Assembly (NCBI GenBank): GCA_035626595.1 | Contig: DASPNJ010000010.1 | Coordinates: 71,349-135,348 of the forward strand | Direction of reading: 5' to 3' | From: JAQGMV01 sp035626595 | GTDB lineage: Bacteria; Pseudomonadota; Gammaproteobacteria; Burkholderiales; SG8-41 | Length of the DNA: 64,000 nt | In this document: piece after piece, positions 41,797-51,152 of the stretch | How positions within the stretch are numbered: position 1 is the stretch's first letter | How the letters are laid out: each line of letters opens with the position of its first letter | Translations under genes and position numbers: made by a program | Notes under the pieces: generated by a model | Databases searched by the model: none | What the model saw: only the letters and a program-made list of their open reading frames with translations | Told to the model about the DNA's origin: nothing

Positions 41797-43053
41797 CTAC
41801 TCATCAATGCGTCTGTTGACCTTGATGCCGAGTTGCTTGAGCTTGCGGTAGAGGTGCGTGCGCTCGAGGCCGACCGTCTCGGCGACGCGGCTGATGTTTC
41901 CGCCTTCCTTGCCGATGTGGTACTCGAAATAGACACGCTCGAAGGCGTCGCGCGCGTCGCGCAGCGGAAGGTCGAACTCGAGGTCGCGCGCGAGCTGGCG
42001 CCCATTGGCCGGCTGGGGCAGCGCGCGCTCCACGTCTTCGAGTGAAATCTGTTCGGTGAGCGCGGTCTGGGCGAGCGTCTGCACGGTCATCTGGAGCTGC
42101 AGCAGGTTCCCGGGCCACTCGTAGTTGCGCAGCGCATTGAGCGCGGCCGTGGAGAATTCCCGCGGCGGCACCTGCTTCGCCTCGATCATCTGCGAGAGCA
42201 CGAGCTTCGCGATTTCGGGGACATCCTCGCGATGCTCGCGCAGGCTCGGCACCCGGACCGTCGTGCCGGAGAGCGCCGCATACAGCCGCGCGTCGAAGCT
42301 CCCCAGCGCCACCAGCTCCGCGAGCTGGCGGGTGGCGCCGCAAATCAGCCGCGCGTTGTAGCGGTCGAGCTTCGAGAGGAGCAGCATGAGACCCTTCTGC
42401 TCGACGCGGCTCAACTCGGCGACCTCGTGAAGGAAGAGCGTGCCTTCGCGCGCCTGCGTGAGCAGCTCGAGCGGCGCCTCGGCGAGCAGCGTGTTGGCGT
42501 CGGGCGAGACCCAGGGGGTGTTGCGCGCGTGCAGCACGCGCGCGCAGAGATCGATGCCACAGCCGGGCTCCGAGACGAAGAGCACCGGCGTGCGCAGGTT
42601 CGCGATACGTTCGAGCCGCGCCTTCAACTCCGCCACGAGCGGCGCGCGCCCGAGCGTCGCGAGCGAGAGACTCGCCTGCTGCGGCTCCCCGCCGTGCTTG
42701 AGCGCGCGCCCGACGGTGGCGAGCAGCTTCTGGAGCGCGATCGGCTTTTCGAGAAAATCGTACGCGCCGATTCGGGTGGCCTGCACGGCGGTATCGATCG
42801 TGCCGTGGCCGGACATCATCACGACGGGCATCGTGAGCAGCCCCGCGCTCGCCCACTCCTTCAGCAGCGTGATGCCGTCGGTGTCGGGCATCCAAATGTC
42901 GAGCAGCACGAGGTCGGGCCGCGCGCGCGCGCGCTGCGCGCGCGCTTCGCTCGCGTTCTCCGCGAGCCGCACGTGGTAGCCCTCCTCCGAAAGGATTTCG
43001 GACAGCAGCTCCCTGATGCCGACTTCGTCGTCAACGACCAGGATCTGTTGCAT
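41797..43053 (-). CDS. ntrX: NtrX-like response regulator with degenerate AAA+ domain
   Basis: This 418-residue protein has a receiver domain with phospho-acceptor Asp52 (LVLLDIWMP) and Lys in DFLEKP. The central domain is shaped like a sigma-54 activator but its Walker A reads SEPGCGIDLCAR rather than GESGTGKELVAR. Walker B reads EGTLFLHEV, and the GAFTGA loop is missing. A Fis-type helix-turn-helix ends the protein (ISRVAETVGLERTHLYRKL). It should bind DNA but not remodel sigma-54 RNA polymerase. Its kinase gene is 26 bp upstream. Confidence 0.88.
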   Translation of the reverse strand: MQQILVVDDEVGIRELLSEILSEEGYHVRLAENASEARAQRARARPDLVLLDIWMPDTDGITLLKEWASAGLLTMPVVMMSGHGTIDTAVQATRIGAYDFLEKPIALQKLLATVGRALKHGGEPQQASLSLATLGRAPLVAELKARLERIANLRTPVLFVSEPGCGIDLCARVLHARNTPWVSPDANTLLAEAPLELLTQAREGTLFLHEVAELSRVEQKGLMLLLSKLDRYNARLICGATRQLAELVALGSFDARLYAALSGTTVRVPSLREHREDVPEIAKLVLSQMIEAKQVPPREFSTAALNALRNYEWPGNLLQLQMTVQTLAQTALTEQISLEDVERALPQPANGRQLARDLEFDLPLRDARDAFERVYFEYHIGKEGGNISRVAETVGLERTHLYRKLKQLGIKVNRRIDE

Positions 43054-43079
43054 GCGCGAAGTCTACTCCGTGCTTCCCG

Positions 43080-45275
43080 TTAAGCCGCGGTCTTGTGCGC
43101 GGCGCGATACGCCGCCGCCGTCGGCAGCGCGATCGTGACGCGCGCGCCGCGCGGCGCGACGTTGCCGATCGTGATCTCGCCGCCGTGCTCTTCGATGATC
43201 TTCTTCACGATGACGAGCCCGAGGCCGGTGCCGCGCGGCTTCGTCGTCACGTACGGCTCGAACACGCGCTTCATGAGATTCTCCGGAAAACCCGTGCCGT
43301 TGTCGGTGATGCTGAAGCGGATGGTGTCGCCCGCGGCTTCGCTCGCGATGACGATGCGCGGATCGGGCGTCTCGCCCAGCGCGTCCTGCGCGTTCTGCAT
43401 GAGGTTGTGCACGACCTGCCGCAACTGCGCGGCGTCGCCCACGATCGGCGGGAGCTCGCGCGCGAGCTCGAGCTGGATGCTCTTTCCGAGCGACTCGTAA
43501 AGCGTCAGCACCTCGCGCACCACGGCATTCAAGTCGAGCTCCTGCATCGCGGGCTCGGGCGTTCGCGCGTACTGGCTGAACGCATCGACCATGCGCTTCA
43601 GTGCCGCCACCTGGTTCACGATCGTGCGCGTGGAGCGCGTGAGCATTTCGGCTTCCGGGGGCGGAAGCTTGGACGCGAGCCTCAGCTCGACGCGCTCGGC
43701 CGAAAGCTGGATCGGGGTGAGCGGATTCCTGATCTCGTGCGCGAGCCTGCGCGCGACTTCGGCCCAGGCGGCGTCGCGCTGCGCCTGAAGGAGGTGCGTC
43801 ACGTCGTCGAACACGACGACGTAGCCGGTCTCGGCGCCGGGCGGGAGCGCGGAGCCCCGCAGGAGCAGGACCTGCGTGCCGTCGCGCGCTTCGCGCTCGA
43901 CCTGCTGCTCCCACTCGCGGGTCGCGATCGAGGTGAAGCGCGCGCGGATCGCGTTCGTGAGCGGCGCGAGAGAAGGATCGAGGGCGTCCCATGCACCGAG
44001 CTCGCGGCCGATCAGCGGCGCGCAGTCGAGCCGGAGAATCTCGTGCGCGCTGCGGTTCGCGGATCGCAGCCGCAGCGCATCGTCGAAGGCGAGCACGCCC
44101 GCCGAAAGGTTCGCGAGGATGCTCTCGAGGTGCGCCTTGGCGTGCGCGAGCTCCGTTTCCTTGCGGTGGCCTTCCGCACGCGCGTCCGCGAGCTGCAGCG
44201 TCATGCTGTTGAACGAGCGGGTGAGCATGCCGAGCTCGTCACGGCTGGGGTCGGCGGCGCGCTGGCTGAAGTCACCCTGGGCGACCGCGCGAGTGCCTTC
44301 GACGAGCACGTTGAGCGGCGCGGACAGCCGTTCGGAGAGCAGCACCGAGGCCGCGAGCGCGGACAGCAGCGCGAGCAAAAGGGCGAGCGTGAGCGTGATT
44401 CCGTAGAGGCGTTTCAAGCCCCGGCGCGAGAGCAGCAGCTCCTGGTATTCCTGATATCCGGCCTGAACGATCTCCGCGTCTTTCGCGAGCTCCGCGGGTA
44501 CCGGCTGCATGAGCTGGAGCGCGCGCGGCTCCTCGGCCACCGAAAGGACATTGACTGGGGCCACGACGCGCAAGTAGAGCCCCCGCTCCGCAATCGCTTC
44601 GAGCGCCGCGTAGGTCTGCTGGATGCGCACCTTGCGCAGCGCTTCCGCGCCGGCCGGCTCGGGGCTGATGCCGGCGCGCTCGCTGCCCGAGTACGCGATC
44701 AGTTTCCCCCGCTGCGTGTAGAGCGTCGCCTCCTGTACGCCGGCCTGCTCGCGCAGCGTATTCAATTGCGCGAGGTGCTCGGAAGGCGGTCGCACCGACA
44801 GCGCGATCGCCATCGCGTCGGCCTTGCCGGTGAGGTCCTTCAGCATCGCGTCGAGCGTATTGCGGCCGAGATTGAGGCCCCCTTCGAGCGCCTTGTCGAT
44901 ACGGACCTCGAACCACGATTCGATGCTCTTCGCGAGGAACTGCACCGACACGGCGTAGATCAGCACGCCGGGCAGTATGCCCACGAGCGCGAACAGCACG
45001 ACCAGCCGCAGCGTGAGCTTCGAGCCGAAGACGCGCGCGCGCAGCTTCCGGCGCAGCATGAAGAGCTGGTAGACGACGAGCGCGGCGAGCACGAGCGCGA
45101 TCGCACCGTTCAGCGCGAGCAGGAACGGGTAACGCTCCGCAAAGAGCGTCGTGTTCGCCGCGGCCGTCGCGAGCAGGAACAGCGTGACCGGGGCGACGCC
45201 GACGACCACGATGAGCGCGTAACGCAGCCATGCGGGCGCGCGGCCCGGCGCCGCGATCGTCGCCGTGCGCTTCAC
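43080..45275 (-). CDS. ntrY: NtrY-like membrane histidine kinase
   Basis: This 731-residue kinase has several N-terminal membrane helices, a periplasmic or membrane-proximal sensor region, a HAMP linker (SAPLNVLVEGTRAVAQGDFSQ) and a PAS-like domain. The DHp helix has the phospho-His in RRLAHEIRNPLTPIQLSAERV, and the ATPase domain has HNLMQNAQDAL, DNGTGFPE and GTGLGLVIVKK. NtrY kinases sense redox or nitrogen status and phosphorylate NtrX. GTG 45275 overlaps the DUF4390 stop as GTGA, so I prefer it to the longer frame. Confidence 0.92.
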   Translation of the reverse strand: MKRTATIAAPGRAPAWLRYALIVVVGVAPVTLFLLATAAANTTLFAERYPFLLALNGAIALVLAALVVYQLFMLRRKLRARVFGSKLTLRLVVLFALVGILPGVLIYAVSVQFLAKSIESWFEVRIDKALEGGLNLGRNTLDAMLKDLTGKADAMAIALSVRPPSEHLAQLNTLREQAGVQEATLYTQRGKLIAYSGSERAGISPEPAGAEALRKVRIQQTYAALEAIAERGLYLRVVAPVNVLSVAEEPRALQLMQPVPAELAKDAEIVQAGYQEYQELLLSRRGLKRLYGITLTLALLLALLSALAASVLLSERLSAPLNVLVEGTRAVAQGDFSQRAADPSRDELGMLTRSFNSMTLQLADARAEGHRKETELAHAKAHLESILANLSAGVLAFDDALRLRSANRSAHEILRLDCAPLIGRELGAWDALDPSLAPLTNAIRARFTSIATREWEQQVEREARDGTQVLLLRGSALPPGAETGYVVVFDDVTHLLQAQRDAAWAEVARRLAHEIRNPLTPIQLSAERVELRLASKLPPPEAEMLTRSTRTIVNQVAALKRMVDAFSQYARTPEPAMQELDLNAVVREVLTLYESLGKSIQLELARELPPIVGDAAQLRQVVHNLMQNAQDALGETPDPRIVIASEAAGDTIRFSITDNGTGFPENLMKRVFEPYVTTKPRGTGLGLVIVKKIIEEHGGEITIGNVAPRGARVTIALPTAAAYRAAHKTAA

Positions 45276-45805
45276 GGGCTCACCTGCCAGCGGTACCAGT
45301 CGGAACCGACGTTCCATTCGCGCCCGACGAGCGCGCTCAACTGGAACGGCTTCGGCAGTTGCGCGGTGTCGAGCCTGAACCGGACGGCTGCCTGGTACAC
45401 GATATCGCGACGCAGGCTGCCCGGATCGACGTCGTAGCGACGGCGCACGCGGCTCATCACTTCCAGCGCCTCGGCGAGGGTCGAATGGTTCTGATGCAGG
45501 TTGCCAACCGCGAGGCGGTACTGGCGCGTCAGCGCGTTGTACGACAGCCGGTACTCCTGCTGGAAATGCAGCACGCGCTCGTTGAACCAGTACCAGCGCG
45601 GCCGTATGAGATCGAACTCGAGGACGAAATGCAGCGGCACGCCCTTGCTCAGCACCTCTTCCAAGGTGGACGTAAGCGCGATGTCGAACTGCACGTCGAG
45701 CATGAGATGATCGTTTTCGATCGTGACGGTGGGGCGCTTCACCTCGATGCCTTGGGCGAGCGCGGGCGCGAGAGCGGCGGCGCCGATCACGAGCGCGAGC
45801 AGCAT
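45272..45805 (-). CDS. DUF4390 secreted protein
   Basis: This 177-residue protein has a signal peptide (MLLALVIGAAALAPALA). A DUF4390 domain follows, with PTVTIENDHLMLDVQFDIALT and LIRPRWYWFNERVLHFQQEYRLSYNALTRQYRL. The position between rsmB and ntrY is typical of betaproteobacteria. Its function is unknown, but the conserved link with NtrYX suggests a role in the signal. The start is either ATG 45805 or an upstream TTG. Confidence 0.82.
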   Translation of the reverse strand: MLLALVIGAAALAPALAQGIEVKRPTVTIENDHLMLDVQFDIALTSTLEEVLSKGVPLHFVLEFDLIRPRWYWFNERVLHFQQEYRLSYNALTRQYRLAVGNLHQNHSTLAEALEVMSRVRRRYDVDPGSLRRDIVYQAAVRFRLDTAQLPKPFQLSALVGREWNVGSDWYRWQVSP

Positions 45806-45827
45806 CGCGATCAACGCGCCAAAACGC

Positions 45828-47105
45828 TCAGTTCTTCTGCAGCAGCGCGTAGAAGAAGCCGTCATGCCGTTCGTCCGGAAGAATCTGACCCGCGAGCCGT
45901 CGTGGGTTCGTCTGCGGCTCGGGCAGCGGGAGCAGCCGCGCGTCGGGATGGCGTTCCAGAAAGCGCTCGATCTGTGCGTTGTTTTCCTCGTGAAAAACCG
46001 AGCACGTGGAGTACAGCAATTTACCACCGCCCGCGAGTACCTGCCAAAGCGCGTCGAGGATCTCGCGCTGCCGATCGGCGAACGCGGCGATGTCGCCGGG
46101 TCTGCGCAGCCACTTGATGTCGGGATGACGGCGCACCACGCCGGAGCCGGAGCACGGCACGTCGGCGAGCACGTGTGTATACGGCCGCCCGTCCCACCAC
46201 GAGTGCGCGGCGGCGTCACCGCAACGCATGACCGCGTCGAGATGCAGGCGCGCGAGATTCGCGCCCACACGCGCAAGGCGCGCCTCGTCATTGTCGAGCG
46301 CGGTCAACTCCACGTCGGCGCGTTCCAGAATGTGCGCGGTCTTGCCGCCCGGCGCGGCGCAGGCGTCGAGCACGCGTGCGCCGTTGGGCGCGTCGAGCGC
46401 GAGCGCCGCATACTGCGCGGCGGCGTCCTGCACGGACACTTCGCCTTCGGAGAAACCCGGCAGCCGGTCCACGGGCAGCGCACGCTCCAACACGATCGTC
46501 GCGCCGCCGAGATGCCGCGCGGCGATCCCTTCGGTCGCGAGTCGCGCGACACAGGATTCGACGCTCGTCACACGCGTGTTGATCCGCAGCGTGAACGGCG
46601 GGTGGCCGTTGGCCTGATCGAGCAGGGCGACGTGATCCTGCGGATACTGCGCCCGCAGTTTCTCGATCCACCACTGCGGATGCGAGTAGCGCCCCGTGTC
46701 CGTCGCGCGTGCGTCGGCGAGCAGCGTCTCGCGCCGGCGCAGAAAATTGCGCAGGACGGCATTCACGAAACCTTTCGCCGCCGGTTGCCGCAGCTTGTCC
46801 GACGCGCTCACGGCGTGGTCCACGACCGCGTGCGGCGCGGCGCGAGTGTGCACGAGCTGGTAGAGCGCGACGCGAAGAAGCTGGCGCACGCGCTCTGAGA
46901 CCTTGCGCTCGACGAGGAGCGCAAGCACCGTGTCGATCTCGCCCAGAAAACGCAGCGTGCCGAACGCCATGTCCTGCACCGCGGGACGCGCCTCGCGCGG
47001 CGGGGCTTGCGGCGAAGACCACAGCGCCTTCAGCTCGGCGTCGAGGCTGCGCCCCGCGAGCACGCGCCCGACGACCGACGCGGCGAGGAGTTGCTGGTCC
47101 GTCAT
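45828..47105 (-). CDS. rsmB: 16S rRNA (cytosine 967-C5)-methyltransferase
   Basis: This 425-residue enzyme has an N-terminal NusB-like domain (residues about 1-130), the SAM motif VLDACAAPGGKTAHIL, and the two catalytic cysteines in DVPCSGSG and YSTCSVF. It methylates C967 of 16S rRNA using S-adenosylmethionine. It follows fmt in the same direction, after a gap that holds a GC-rich repeat. Confidence 0.95.
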   Translation of the reverse strand: MTDQQLLAASVVGRVLAGRSLDAELKALWSSPQAPPREARPAVQDMAFGTLRFLGEIDTVLALLVERKVSERVRQLLRVALYQLVHTRAAPHAVVDHAVSASDKLRQPAAKGFVNAVLRNFLRRRETLLADARATDTGRYSHPQWWIEKLRAQYPQDHVALLDQANGHPPFTLRINTRVTSVESCVARLATEGIAARHLGGATIVLERALPVDRLPGFSEGEVSVQDAAAQYAALALDAPNGARVLDACAAPGGKTAHILERADVELTALDNDEARLARVGANLARLHLDAVMRCGDAAAHSWWDGRPYTHVLADVPCSGSGVVRRHPDIKWLRRPGDIAAFADRQREILDALWQVLAGGGKLLYSTCSVFHEENNAQIERFLERHPDARLLPLPEPQTNPRRLAGQILPDERHDGFFYALLQKN

Positions 47106-47133
47106 GGTCCGGTTATGCGCAGCATCTCGTATC

Positions 47134-47175
47134 TCCCCTCTCCCCTTGCGGCAGAGGGGCCGGGGGTGAGGGTCG
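47134..47175. repeat. GC-rich CCCTCTCCCC...GGGGTGAGG element
   Basis: CCCCTCTCCCCTTGCGGC and GAGGGGCCGGGGGTGAGGG form a hairpin in the fmt-rsmB gap. It is related to the elements at 1459-1500 and 31429-31467, and probably to the in-gene copies at 2930 and 33981. Confidence 0.6.
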
Positions 47176-47183
47176 CACGGCAG

Positions 47184-48101
47184 TCACTCGCCGAGCCGCT
47201 CACCGGCCGCGATCGCACAGCCGGCGAGAAACGCCTGCGCGGTGACCCGCTTACCGCCCGCGCGCTGAAGCTCGCTGATGTGCAACGCGCCCTCCCCGCA
47301 CGCGACCGTGATGCCGCTTGCATCGGCGGCCATGACCGTGCCGGGCTCCATGCCCGTCCCCTGGACGGCGCGTGCCTTCCAGATCTTGAGCGGCTGGGTC
47401 CGGTAGATCGTCGCGGCGCCGGGGACCGGATCGAAGGCGCGGACCTTCCGCGCGTTGAGCAGCGCGGGCTCCCGCCAGTCGACGCGCGCTTCGCGCTTTT
47501 CGATTTTCGCCGCGTACGTCGCTAGAGCGTCGTCCTGCGGCTGAGCCGCATGCGGGCGTTCGAGCGCCCGCACGATCAGCTTCGCGCCGAGCGCGGCGAG
47601 ACGCTCGTGCAGGGTGCCGGCCGTGTCGTCTTCGCAAATCGCGATGGCTTCGCGCAGAAGCACCGGACCGGTGTCGAGGCCCTCGTCCATCTGCATGATG
47701 CTGATGCCGGTCTCGGCGTCGCCGGCCAGCAGCGCGCGCTGGATCGGCGCGGCGCCGCGCCAGCGCGGCAGCAGCGAGGCGTGAATATTGATGCAGCCGA
47801 GCCGCGGAACGCGCAGGACGTCGGGCGGCAGGATGAGTCCGTAGGCGGCGACGATCATCGCCTCGGGCGCCGACGCGGCCAGCCGCTGCGCGGTTTGCGG
47901 ATCCCTGAGCGTGCGCGGCTGCTCGACCGCGAGCCCGAGCTCGCGCGCAAGCTGCTTGACCGCGGAGGCCGTCGGGTGCAGCCCGCGACCGGCCGGGCGG
48001 TCGGGCTGGGTGAGCACCAGCGAGATCGAATGTCCCGCAGCGTGCAAGGCTGCAAGCGCGGCCGCTGCGAATGCGGGCGTGCCCGCGAAGACGAGCCTCA
48101 T
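47184..48101 (-). CDS. fmt: methionyl-tRNA formyltransferase
   Basis: This 305-residue enzyme formylates initiator Met-tRNA using 10-formyl-tetrahydrofolate. The catalytic motif CINIHASLLPRWRGAAPIQ (Asn and His) and MDEGLDTGPVL (Asp) are intact, and the C-terminal tRNA-binding domain is present. Its start lies 7 bp after the def stop, the usual def-fmt operon. Confidence 0.96.
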   Translation of the reverse strand: MRLVFAGTPAFAAAALAALHAAGHSISLVLTQPDRPAGRGLHPTASAVKQLARELGLAVEQPRTLRDPQTAQRLAASAPEAMIVAAYGLILPPDVLRVPRLGCINIHASLLPRWRGAAPIQRALLAGDAETGISIMQMDEGLDTGPVLLREAIAICEDDTAGTLHERLAALGAKLIVRALERPHAAQPQDDALATYAAKIEKREARVDWREPALLNARKVRAFDPVPGAATIYRTQPLKIWKARAVQGTGMEPGTVMAADASGITVACGEGALHISELQRAGGKRVTAQAFLAGCAIAAGERLGE

Positions 48102-48108
48102 CGCGAGG

Positions 48109-48612
48109 CTACATCGCTGCGCGCTGCTGCTTCCTCAGCTTCGAGGCGATGCGCTGCTGCTTCAACCGCGAGAGGTAATCGACGAATACCTTCCCGTCGA
48201 GATGGTCGATCTCGTGCTGTATACAAACCGCGAGCAGGCCCTCGGCCTGAAGCGTGAACGGCTCCCCCTCGCGATTCAGCGCCCGGACCGTAACGCGCTC
48301 GGCGCGCCAGACGTTCTCGAAGATGCCGGGCACCGAGAGGCACCCCTCTTCGGTCTCGATCTCGCCGCTTTTTTCGATGATGACGGGGTTCACGAACGCC
48401 TGGAGCTGATCTCGCGTCTCTGAGATGTCGATGATGATCACGCGCTCGTGCACGTCCACCTGCGTTGCCGCGAGCCCGATGCCCGGCGCCGCGTACATCG
48501 TCTCGCCCATGTCGTTGATTAGCTTGCGAATACGCTCGTCTACCGCCTTCACCGGCGCTGCCACCGTGTGCAGCCGGGGATCGGGATAATGCAAAATGGG
48601 TAACAAAGCCAT
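48109..48612 (-). CDS. def: peptide deformylase
   Basis: This 167-residue metalloenzyme removes the formyl group from new proteins. All three motifs are intact: GIGLAATQ, EGCLS with the metal-binding Cys, and HEIDH. No clear ribosome site precedes the ATG. A TATAGT -10 (minus strand, 48625-48630) lies so close that the message may be nearly leaderless. Confidence 0.96.
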   Translation of the reverse strand: MALLPILHYPDPRLHTVAAPVKAVDERIRKLINDMGETMYAAPGIGLAATQVDVHERVIIIDISETRDQLQAFVNPVIIEKSGEIETEEGCLSVPGIFENVWRAERVTVRALNREGEPFTLQAEGLLAVCIQHEIDHLDGKVFVDYLSRLKQQRIASKLRKQQRAAM

Positions 48613-48619
48613 AAAAAAC

Positions 48620-48648
48620 TTGCGACTATAGGCAGCTAAATGCAGAAT
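48620..48648 (+). promoter_or_regulatory. candidate promoter for the LysM gene
   Basis: TTGCGA at 48620-48625 and CAGAAT at 48643-48648 are separated by 17 bp in an AT-rich patch between the divergent def and LysM genes. Each hexamer has about four matches to the sigma-70 consensus. The element overlaps a candidate minus-strand -10 for def. Confidence 0.35.
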
Positions 48649-48724
48649 TTAAACCACTACGTCAGATTGCGGCGGCGGGGAGCGGCGCGCTGGCCAACGT
48701 ATCCGGCGTAATTTGGGGCGGTCA

Positions 48725-49864
48725 ATGAAAAAATCAATTATATCGCTGATTTTACTGCTTTCTTTAGCAGTCGCGACGATCGCCGCGACGACCGGCCCGG
48801 AAGTTCGGGCCGACGCGCCGAACCGCTACACCGTAGTGCCCGGAGACACGCTGTGGGGCATCGCGACCCGGTTTTTGCGCGATCCGTGGCGCTGGCCCGA
48901 GCTGTGGCGGATGAACCAGGCCCAGATCCGCAACCCGCACCGGATCTACCCCGGGGACACGCTGGTGCTCGACCGCACTGGCGGCAGCCCCGTCATGCGC
49001 CTCGAACAGGCGAGAGTCGGTCCGCGCGTGCGCATCGAGCCGCGCGACGCCGACGCGATCCAGACCATTCCGCCTTCGGTCATCGAGCCTTTCCTCTCGA
49101 AGCCGCTGGTCGTCACGGCGAAAGAGCTCGACAGCGCAGCCGAGATCGTCGCAACCCAGGAAGACCGGCTCGCCATCGGCGCCGGCAATGTCGCTTACGT
49201 GCGGGGCCTGAACGGCAGTGCGGAGACGCGCTGGCAGGTCTTTCGCCGTGGCGATCCGCTCGTCGATCCGGAGTCCAAAGAGCTGCTCGGGTATGTCGGC
49301 GTGTACCTCGGCGAGGCGCAACTGCGGCGCCGCGCGCAGATCAGCACCATCGAAATCACGAAGGCCCCGCAGGAAATCTACCGCGGCGACAAGCTCGTGC
49401 CGATTCCGCCGGAGGCGCCGATATTCGCCTACGTGCCGCACGCGCCGCAGAAGAAAGTGGAAGGTCGCATCATTTCGACGTACGGCGGCTTGTATGAAAC
49501 AGGGCCGCTCGGGATCGTCGCGCTGTCCCGCGGCACGCGCGACGGGCTCGAAGTCGGGCACGTGCTCGCGCTCTATCGCGACCAGCGCAGCGCGCGCTAC
49601 ACCGAGCGCACGGAGCCGGTGTTCGGCCGCATCGGTCCGACCGGTAGGGACGACCGCATTCCGTACTATCCGGCGGAGCTCGCGGGCCGCGACGCGCCGG
49701 TGTTCCACACCGATCCGCCGGTGCGCGATGCCGATCTCCAGGGACTGCCGGCGGAGCGCTACGGACTGCTCATGGTCTTTCGCACGTTCGACCGCGCGTC
49801 GTTCGCGCTGGTCATGCAGGCCTCGCGGCCGGTCGCCGTCACCGATATCGTCACCAATCCCTAA
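48725..49864 (+). CDS. LysM-domain secreted protein
   Basis: This 379-residue exported protein has a signal peptide (MKKSIISLILLLSLAVATIAA). One LysM domain follows (YTVVPGDTLWGIATRFLRDPWRWPELWRMN to IYPGDTLVL, residues about 38-86), which binds peptidoglycan. The remaining 290 residues, rich in beta structure, are conserved in betaproteobacteria near dprA but have no known activity. ATG 48725 follows a GGGGCGG stretch. The gene ends 48 bp before dprA, so they are probably an operon. Confidence 0.9.
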   Translation: MKKSIISLILLLSLAVATIAATTGPEVRADAPNRYTVVPGDTLWGIATRFLRDPWRWPELWRMNQAQIRNPHRIYPGDTLVLDRTGGSPVMRLEQARVGPRVRIEPRDADAIQTIPPSVIEPFLSKPLVVTAKELDSAAEIVATQEDRLAIGAGNVAYVRGLNGSAETRWQVFRRGDPLVDPESKELLGYVGVYLGEAQLRRRAQISTIEITKAPQEIYRGDKLVPIPPEAPIFAYVPHAPQKKVEGRIISTYGGLYETGPLGIVALSRGTRDGLEVGHVLALYRDQRSARYTERTEPVFGRIGPTGRDDRIPYYPAELAGRDAPVFHTDPPVRDADLQGLPAERYGLLMVFRTFDRASFALVMQASRPVAVTDIVTNP

Positions 49865-49912
49865 GCGCTTCTTCCCCGCCACGCACGCGCTCTTCGCGCG
49901 CGAAGCTTGCGC

Positions 49913-50986
49913 ATGACGCTCGATCCCGATCTGAAGGCGTGGCTCACGCTTTCGTTCGCGCCCGGGCTCACCAACGAGCCGTTCCGCCAGCTCCTGGCGG
50001 CATTCGGCAGCCCCGAAGCGGTGCTGGCGGCAAGCCGCGCGGACCTCACGCGCGTCGTGCCCGATCGCGCTGCGCGGGCCGTTCACTCCCCCGTGCCGCC
50101 CGAGTTGCTGGCGCGGGTGGAAAGCTGGCTCGAGGATCCCGCCAATCACGTGATCACGCTTGGCGATGCGACCTATCCGCAGGCGCTGCTGAATGCCCCG
50201 GACCCGCCGCCGCTCCTCTATGCCAAGGGCCGTGTCGAGCTCCTCAATGCCGAGGGCTTCGCGATCGTCGGCAGCCGCAATGCCACGCAGCAGGGCCTCG
50301 CGCACGCCGAAGCTTTCGGGCGCGCGCTCGCCGACGCGGGGCTCACGATCGTGAGCGGCCTCGCCCTCGGCATCGACGCGGCGGCGCACCGGGGTGGTCT
50401 CGCGGGCCGGGCGAGCAGCATCGCCGTGGTCGGCACCGGCCTCGATATCGTATATCCGGCGAAGAACCGCGATCTCGCGCACGAGCTCGCGCGCAAGGGC
50501 TGCATCGTGTCCGAATTCGCGCTCGGCACCGCGCCGGTCGCATCCAATTTCCCGCGCCGCAACCGGCTGATCAGCGGACTCGGACGCGGCTGTCTCGTGG
50601 TCGAGGCGGCGCTCTCGAGCGGCTCGCTCATCACGGCGCGGCTAGCCAACGAGCAGGGGAAGGACGTCTTCGCGATGCCGGGATCGATCCACTCGCCGCT
50701 CAACAAGGGCTGCCACAACCTCATCAAGCAGGGCGCGAAGCTCGCCGAAACGGCGCAGGACATCCTCGACGAGCTCCGGATGCCGATCACCGCGGCCGCC
50801 CGGCCTGCCGACGCAGCCGCCACACACCCGGTGCTCGACCGGATGGGATTCGATCCGTGGGACTTCGACACGCTGTCGGCGCGCACCGGAGTGAGCGCTG
50901 ACCAGCTCTCGGCGCTGCTCACGCAATGGGAGGTCGAAGGCCTCGTCGAGAGCCTGCCCGGCGGGCGATATCAGCGTCTGCGCTGA
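49913..50986 (+). CDS. dprA: DNA-processing protein DprA
   Basis: This 357-residue protein loads RecA on single-stranded DNA during natural transformation. The extended Rossmann fold shows AIVGSRNATQQG, GLTIVSGLALGIDAAAHRG and FPRRNRLISGLGRGCLVVEAA. A C-terminal winged helix (about residues 300-357) is present. The gene sits between LysM and a topoisomerase gene, as in many relatives. Confidence 0.95.
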   Translation: MTLDPDLKAWLTLSFAPGLTNEPFRQLLAAFGSPEAVLAASRADLTRVVPDRAARAVHSPVPPELLARVESWLEDPANHVITLGDATYPQALLNAPDPPPLLYAKGRVELLNAEGFAIVGSRNATQQGLAHAEAFGRALADAGLTIVSGLALGIDAAAHRGGLAGRASSIAVVGTGLDIVYPAKNRDLAHELARKGCIVSEFALGTAPVASNFPRRNRLISGLGRGCLVVEAALSSGSLITARLANEQGKDVFAMPGSIHSPLNKGCHNLIKQGAKLAETAQDILDELRMPITAAARPADAAATHPVLDRMGFDPWDFDTLSARTGVSADQLSALLTQWEVEGLVESLPGGRYQRLR

Positions 50987-51013
50987 CCTCGAGCACCCCT
51001 TGCGCGTGCGGCT

Positions 51014-51038
51014 AAGCGCTTGAGCCGGAGCGCTTTTT
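51014..51038 (+). terminator. intrinsic terminator after dprA
   Basis: The stem AAGCGCT (51014-51020) and AGCGCTT (51029-51035) closes an eight-base loop and is followed by TTT. It lies 28 bp after dprA and before the topoisomerase gene. Confidence 0.7.
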
Positions 51039-51152
51039 CGCCTTTTGCTTGCACCTGCAGGTCTTTGTTCTTATCATCGTGCGCTCTTTTTTGCGGCTCT
51101 TCAGGACGCGTCCGAAGCTTCGCGGCGCGTTCCGCCGTTCCCCTCTGATCCG

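Noticed and set aside
43095..45437. 780-codon plus-strand frame opposite ntrY
   Set aside because: It is very rich in Arg, Glu and His with no domain. The opposite strand encodes a complete histidine kinase.
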